Of a stretch of DNA of 64,000 nt, positions 62,847 through 64,000 are shown piece after piece. The DNA comes from Paenibacillus sp. JQZ6Y-1 (GTDB taxonomy: Bacteria > Bacillota > Bacilli > Paenibacillales > Paenibacillaceae), in the NCBI RefSeq assembly GCF_040719145.1, contig NZ_JBFDUZ010000001.1, forward strand, positions 2,232,001 to 2,296,000. Direction: 5' to 3'. The notes under the pieces are model-generated. The model saw only the letters and a program-made list of their open reading frames with translations. It was not told the DNA's origin and did not search any database. Position 1 is the first letter of the stretch, and each line of letters starts with the position of its first letter. The position numbers and the translations under genes are program-made.

Positions 62847-63233
62847 ATGATGAAATTGAATCTCAAGTATATTATTTTGTATGTGAATGATCTGGAGCAA
62901 TCGCTACACTTTTATCGTGATTTGCTCGGTCTGCCTATCAAAATGCAGGTGGATACCTATGTGGAGTTTGAGACGGGCGATACCACCTTGTCACTAAATA
63001 CGCGGCAATCGGTGAATGAGCTGCTGAATCTTGGATTGACGGACGATGTTCCCGCAGCGAGCAGCTTTGAAGTGGGCTTTGTTGTTGAGGATGTGCCGAC
63101 TGTGATTGAGCATCTACGTGATCAATGCGTGATCATCAAGCATGAACCAGTGACGAAGCCTTGGGGACAAACGGTCGCTTATGTGACAGACCCAGATGGG
63201 CATTTTGTAGAGATTTGTACGGCGATTGGCTAA
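62847..63233 (+). CDS. VOC-family (glyoxalase-fold) protein
   Basis: This single VOC domain of 128 residues has LKYIILYVNDLEQSLHFY, the FETGDTTLSLNTR strand, EVGFVVEDVPTVIEHL and the C-terminal VAYVTDPDGHFVEICTA with Glu ligand. It is related to, but different from, the VOC protein at 22072. AGGAG lies 6 bases before the first of two consecutive ATGs. It may follow the AraC gene on the same transcript, 198 bases apart, or have its own promoter. Confidence 0.88.
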   Translation: MMKLNLKYIILYVNDLEQSLHFYRDLLGLPIKMQVDTYVEFETGDTTLSLNTRQSVNELLNLGLTDDVPAASSFEVGFVVEDVPTVIEHLRDQCVIIKHEPVTKPWGQTVAYVTDPDGHFVEICTAIG

Positions 63234-63344
63234 ATGCCCGATATGGTCAATAGATAGTATAGGCGTGTGGCTGGACGGTGTAATATTGGGCATGAGTGGT
63301 TTAAAAAAGGAATTTGCTTCAGTGATTTCATATTGGAGGGCAGA

Positions 63345-63378
63345 AAAAAGAGGTCTTTTGTGAGAAAGACCTCTTTTT
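63345..63378. terminator. bidirectional terminator
   Basis: AAAAAGAGGTCTTT and AAAGACCTCTTTTT form a near-perfect 14-bp stem with a short loop, between the VOC gene and the YvyF-like gene. Confidence 0.88.
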
Positions 63379-63459
63379 CATATATGAAAAGAATAGCCGA
63401 TACCAAGAACAGGTACTGGTTCCAACTCCGAATCTAGTTCAGATTCTCCTTCAAACTTC

Positions 63460-63493
63460 GGTTCTAGTTCTGGTTCTGGTTCTAGTTCTGGTT
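63460..63493. repeat. six-base tandem repeat after the YvyF-like gene
   Basis: The plus strand alternates GGTTCT and AGTTCT units (about five copies). Read from the minus strand in a frame shifted from the YvyF-like gene, the region to 63399 encodes a Pro/Glu/Leu-rich acidic tail (PELEPEPELEP). Confidence 0.7.
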
Positions 63494-63498
63494 TAAGG

Positions 63499-63915
63499 TT
63501 AACGCCGTGAGCTATTGCGTGACGTATATAATACTTTGCTTGTGGCACGACCGCCAGTTGCAAGGGCGGGCTGCTGCTTGGGCTGTGGTGCTGGGAAAGC
63601 TTCACGAAATGTACCCAGACACTGATTGCACAGTCGTCCTCTATTGATTGGCTGCGAACAGCATTCACATGGGAATGTTAAATTGGGATGATTATACGTG
63701 AATCGTCCCTCTTGAATATAGCGATACAATTCCTGCATATCCATACCGGTTGCTGCACTCAGCTGCTCGGTTGTGCTTTTCGGATTGCGCCAGAGATGAT
63801 CGAGGCAATGATTTAGTTTTTGATCCAATTCATCGCGGCAACCGTTGCACATATTGCGCATATTTTTTTGATAAATTGACCCACAACGGGGACAATAATC
63901 CACCATCAAAGTCAT
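63499..63915 (-). CDS. YvyF-like flagellar-operon zinc-finger protein
   Basis: The 138-residue protein has two Cys clusters: CPRCG...MCNGC at about 8-27 and CECCSQPINRGRLCNQC at about 90-106. A helical middle separates them (TTEQLSAATGMDMQELYRYI). This is the pattern of YvyF, a flagellar-operon protein of Bacillus; it likely binds zinc. GAGGTG lies 8 bases before the ATG at 63915, an earlier ATG at 63969 being less supported. The usual neighbour flgM does not follow; a terminator and a VOC gene lie downstream. Confidence 0.82.
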   Translation of the reverse strand: MTLMVDYCPRCGSIYQKNMRNMCNGCRDELDQKLNHCLDHLWRNPKSTTEQLSAATGMDMQELYRYIQEGRFTYNHPNLTFPCECCSQPINRGRLCNQCLGTFREAFPAPQPKQQPALATGGRATSKVLYTSRNSSRR

Positions 63916-64000
63916 CGAATTCACCTCTTCCATGAGATTACGTGCCGTAGTGTACGTACAAACAATCACGCGTCCTTGCGTTTATTCATCATCATCGTTT

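Noticed and set aside
63378-63668. Minus-strand open frame covering the acidic repeat as an independent gene
   Set aside because: Its first half is a shadow of the YvyF-like gene with no start signal; only the repeat part is notable and is reported as a possible tail.
1-64000. CRISPR arrays, rRNA, tRNA and riboswitches
   Set aside because: No regularly spaced repeats, cloverleaf sequences or conserved leader motifs were recognised; a covariance-model search could still find a divergent riboswitch.

Overview
The window reads as chromosomal DNA of a low-to-mid GC Firmicute, most probably a Paenibacillus or close relative (inference). Supporting signs are strong AGGAGG-type ribosome binding sites, occasional TTG and GTG starts, dense intrinsic terminators between short operons, Bacillus-type promoters including a SigD-like motility promoter, an ECF sigma/DUF4179 anti-sigma pair, a YvyF-type flagellar protein, and many sugar-uptake and carbohydrate-enzyme genes, each with its own regulator. 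No rRNA, tRNA, CRISPR array or insertion sequence was recognised.

Layout. 1-7.2 kb holds the 5' part of a GH29 fucosidase with a divergent AraC regulator, then a trehalose locus (phosphotrehalase, PTS EIIBCA permease, TreR) with a clear promoter and two operators. 7.5-13.5 kb holds flavohaemoglobin under a perfect Fnr/Crp-type palindrome, a PAS-MCP soluble chemoreceptor, a methyltransferase, a Gfo/Idh/MocA oxidoreductase and small secreted proteins. 13.7-20.4 kb holds a three-gene GrpB/Imm63/TmrB-like operon, a large LRR-like protein, a CBS protein and a two-component system. 20.8-33.2 kb holds a beta-propeller lipoprotein, a VOC protein, a TetR-adaptor-RND efflux locus and a sugar ABC importer without an ATPase, divergent from a GntR/LacI-type regulator.

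33.3-43.1 kb is the accessory heart of the window. Small membrane or exported proteins, one of them frameshifted, lead into a strikingly AT-rich block of four same-strand genes (35.8-40.5 kb). All four carry TIR domains, and two also carry SLOG-superfamily domains: SLOG(STALD-like)-TIR, a ThsB-like TIR, a 671-residue TIR-like/TIR/SLOG protein, and a TIR protein with an unknown N-terminal domain. Directly upstream on the same strand, but with host-like composition, lie a membrane-anchored Mrr-type nuclease and a NERD-helicase fusion. I read the AT-rich block as a Thoeris-related nucleotide-signalling immune system of unusual architecture: it has no SIR2 or macro effector, and the SLOG sensors are fused to TIR domains instead. 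This is the main candidate for an undescribed system.

43.4-64 kb returns to host-like sequence: secreted and lipoproteins, a beta-helix polysaccharide-lyase-like protein, a TerD-VWA fusion, a DUF1836 protein, a DegV protein, the ECF sigma/anti-sigma operon and an orphan paralogue of that anti-sigma, a GH27 enzyme, a SigD-type membrane chemoreceptor, a translationally coupled SPFH/NAD-kinase-like pair, an AraC regulator, a VOC protein and a YvyF-like zinc-finger protein at the right edge.
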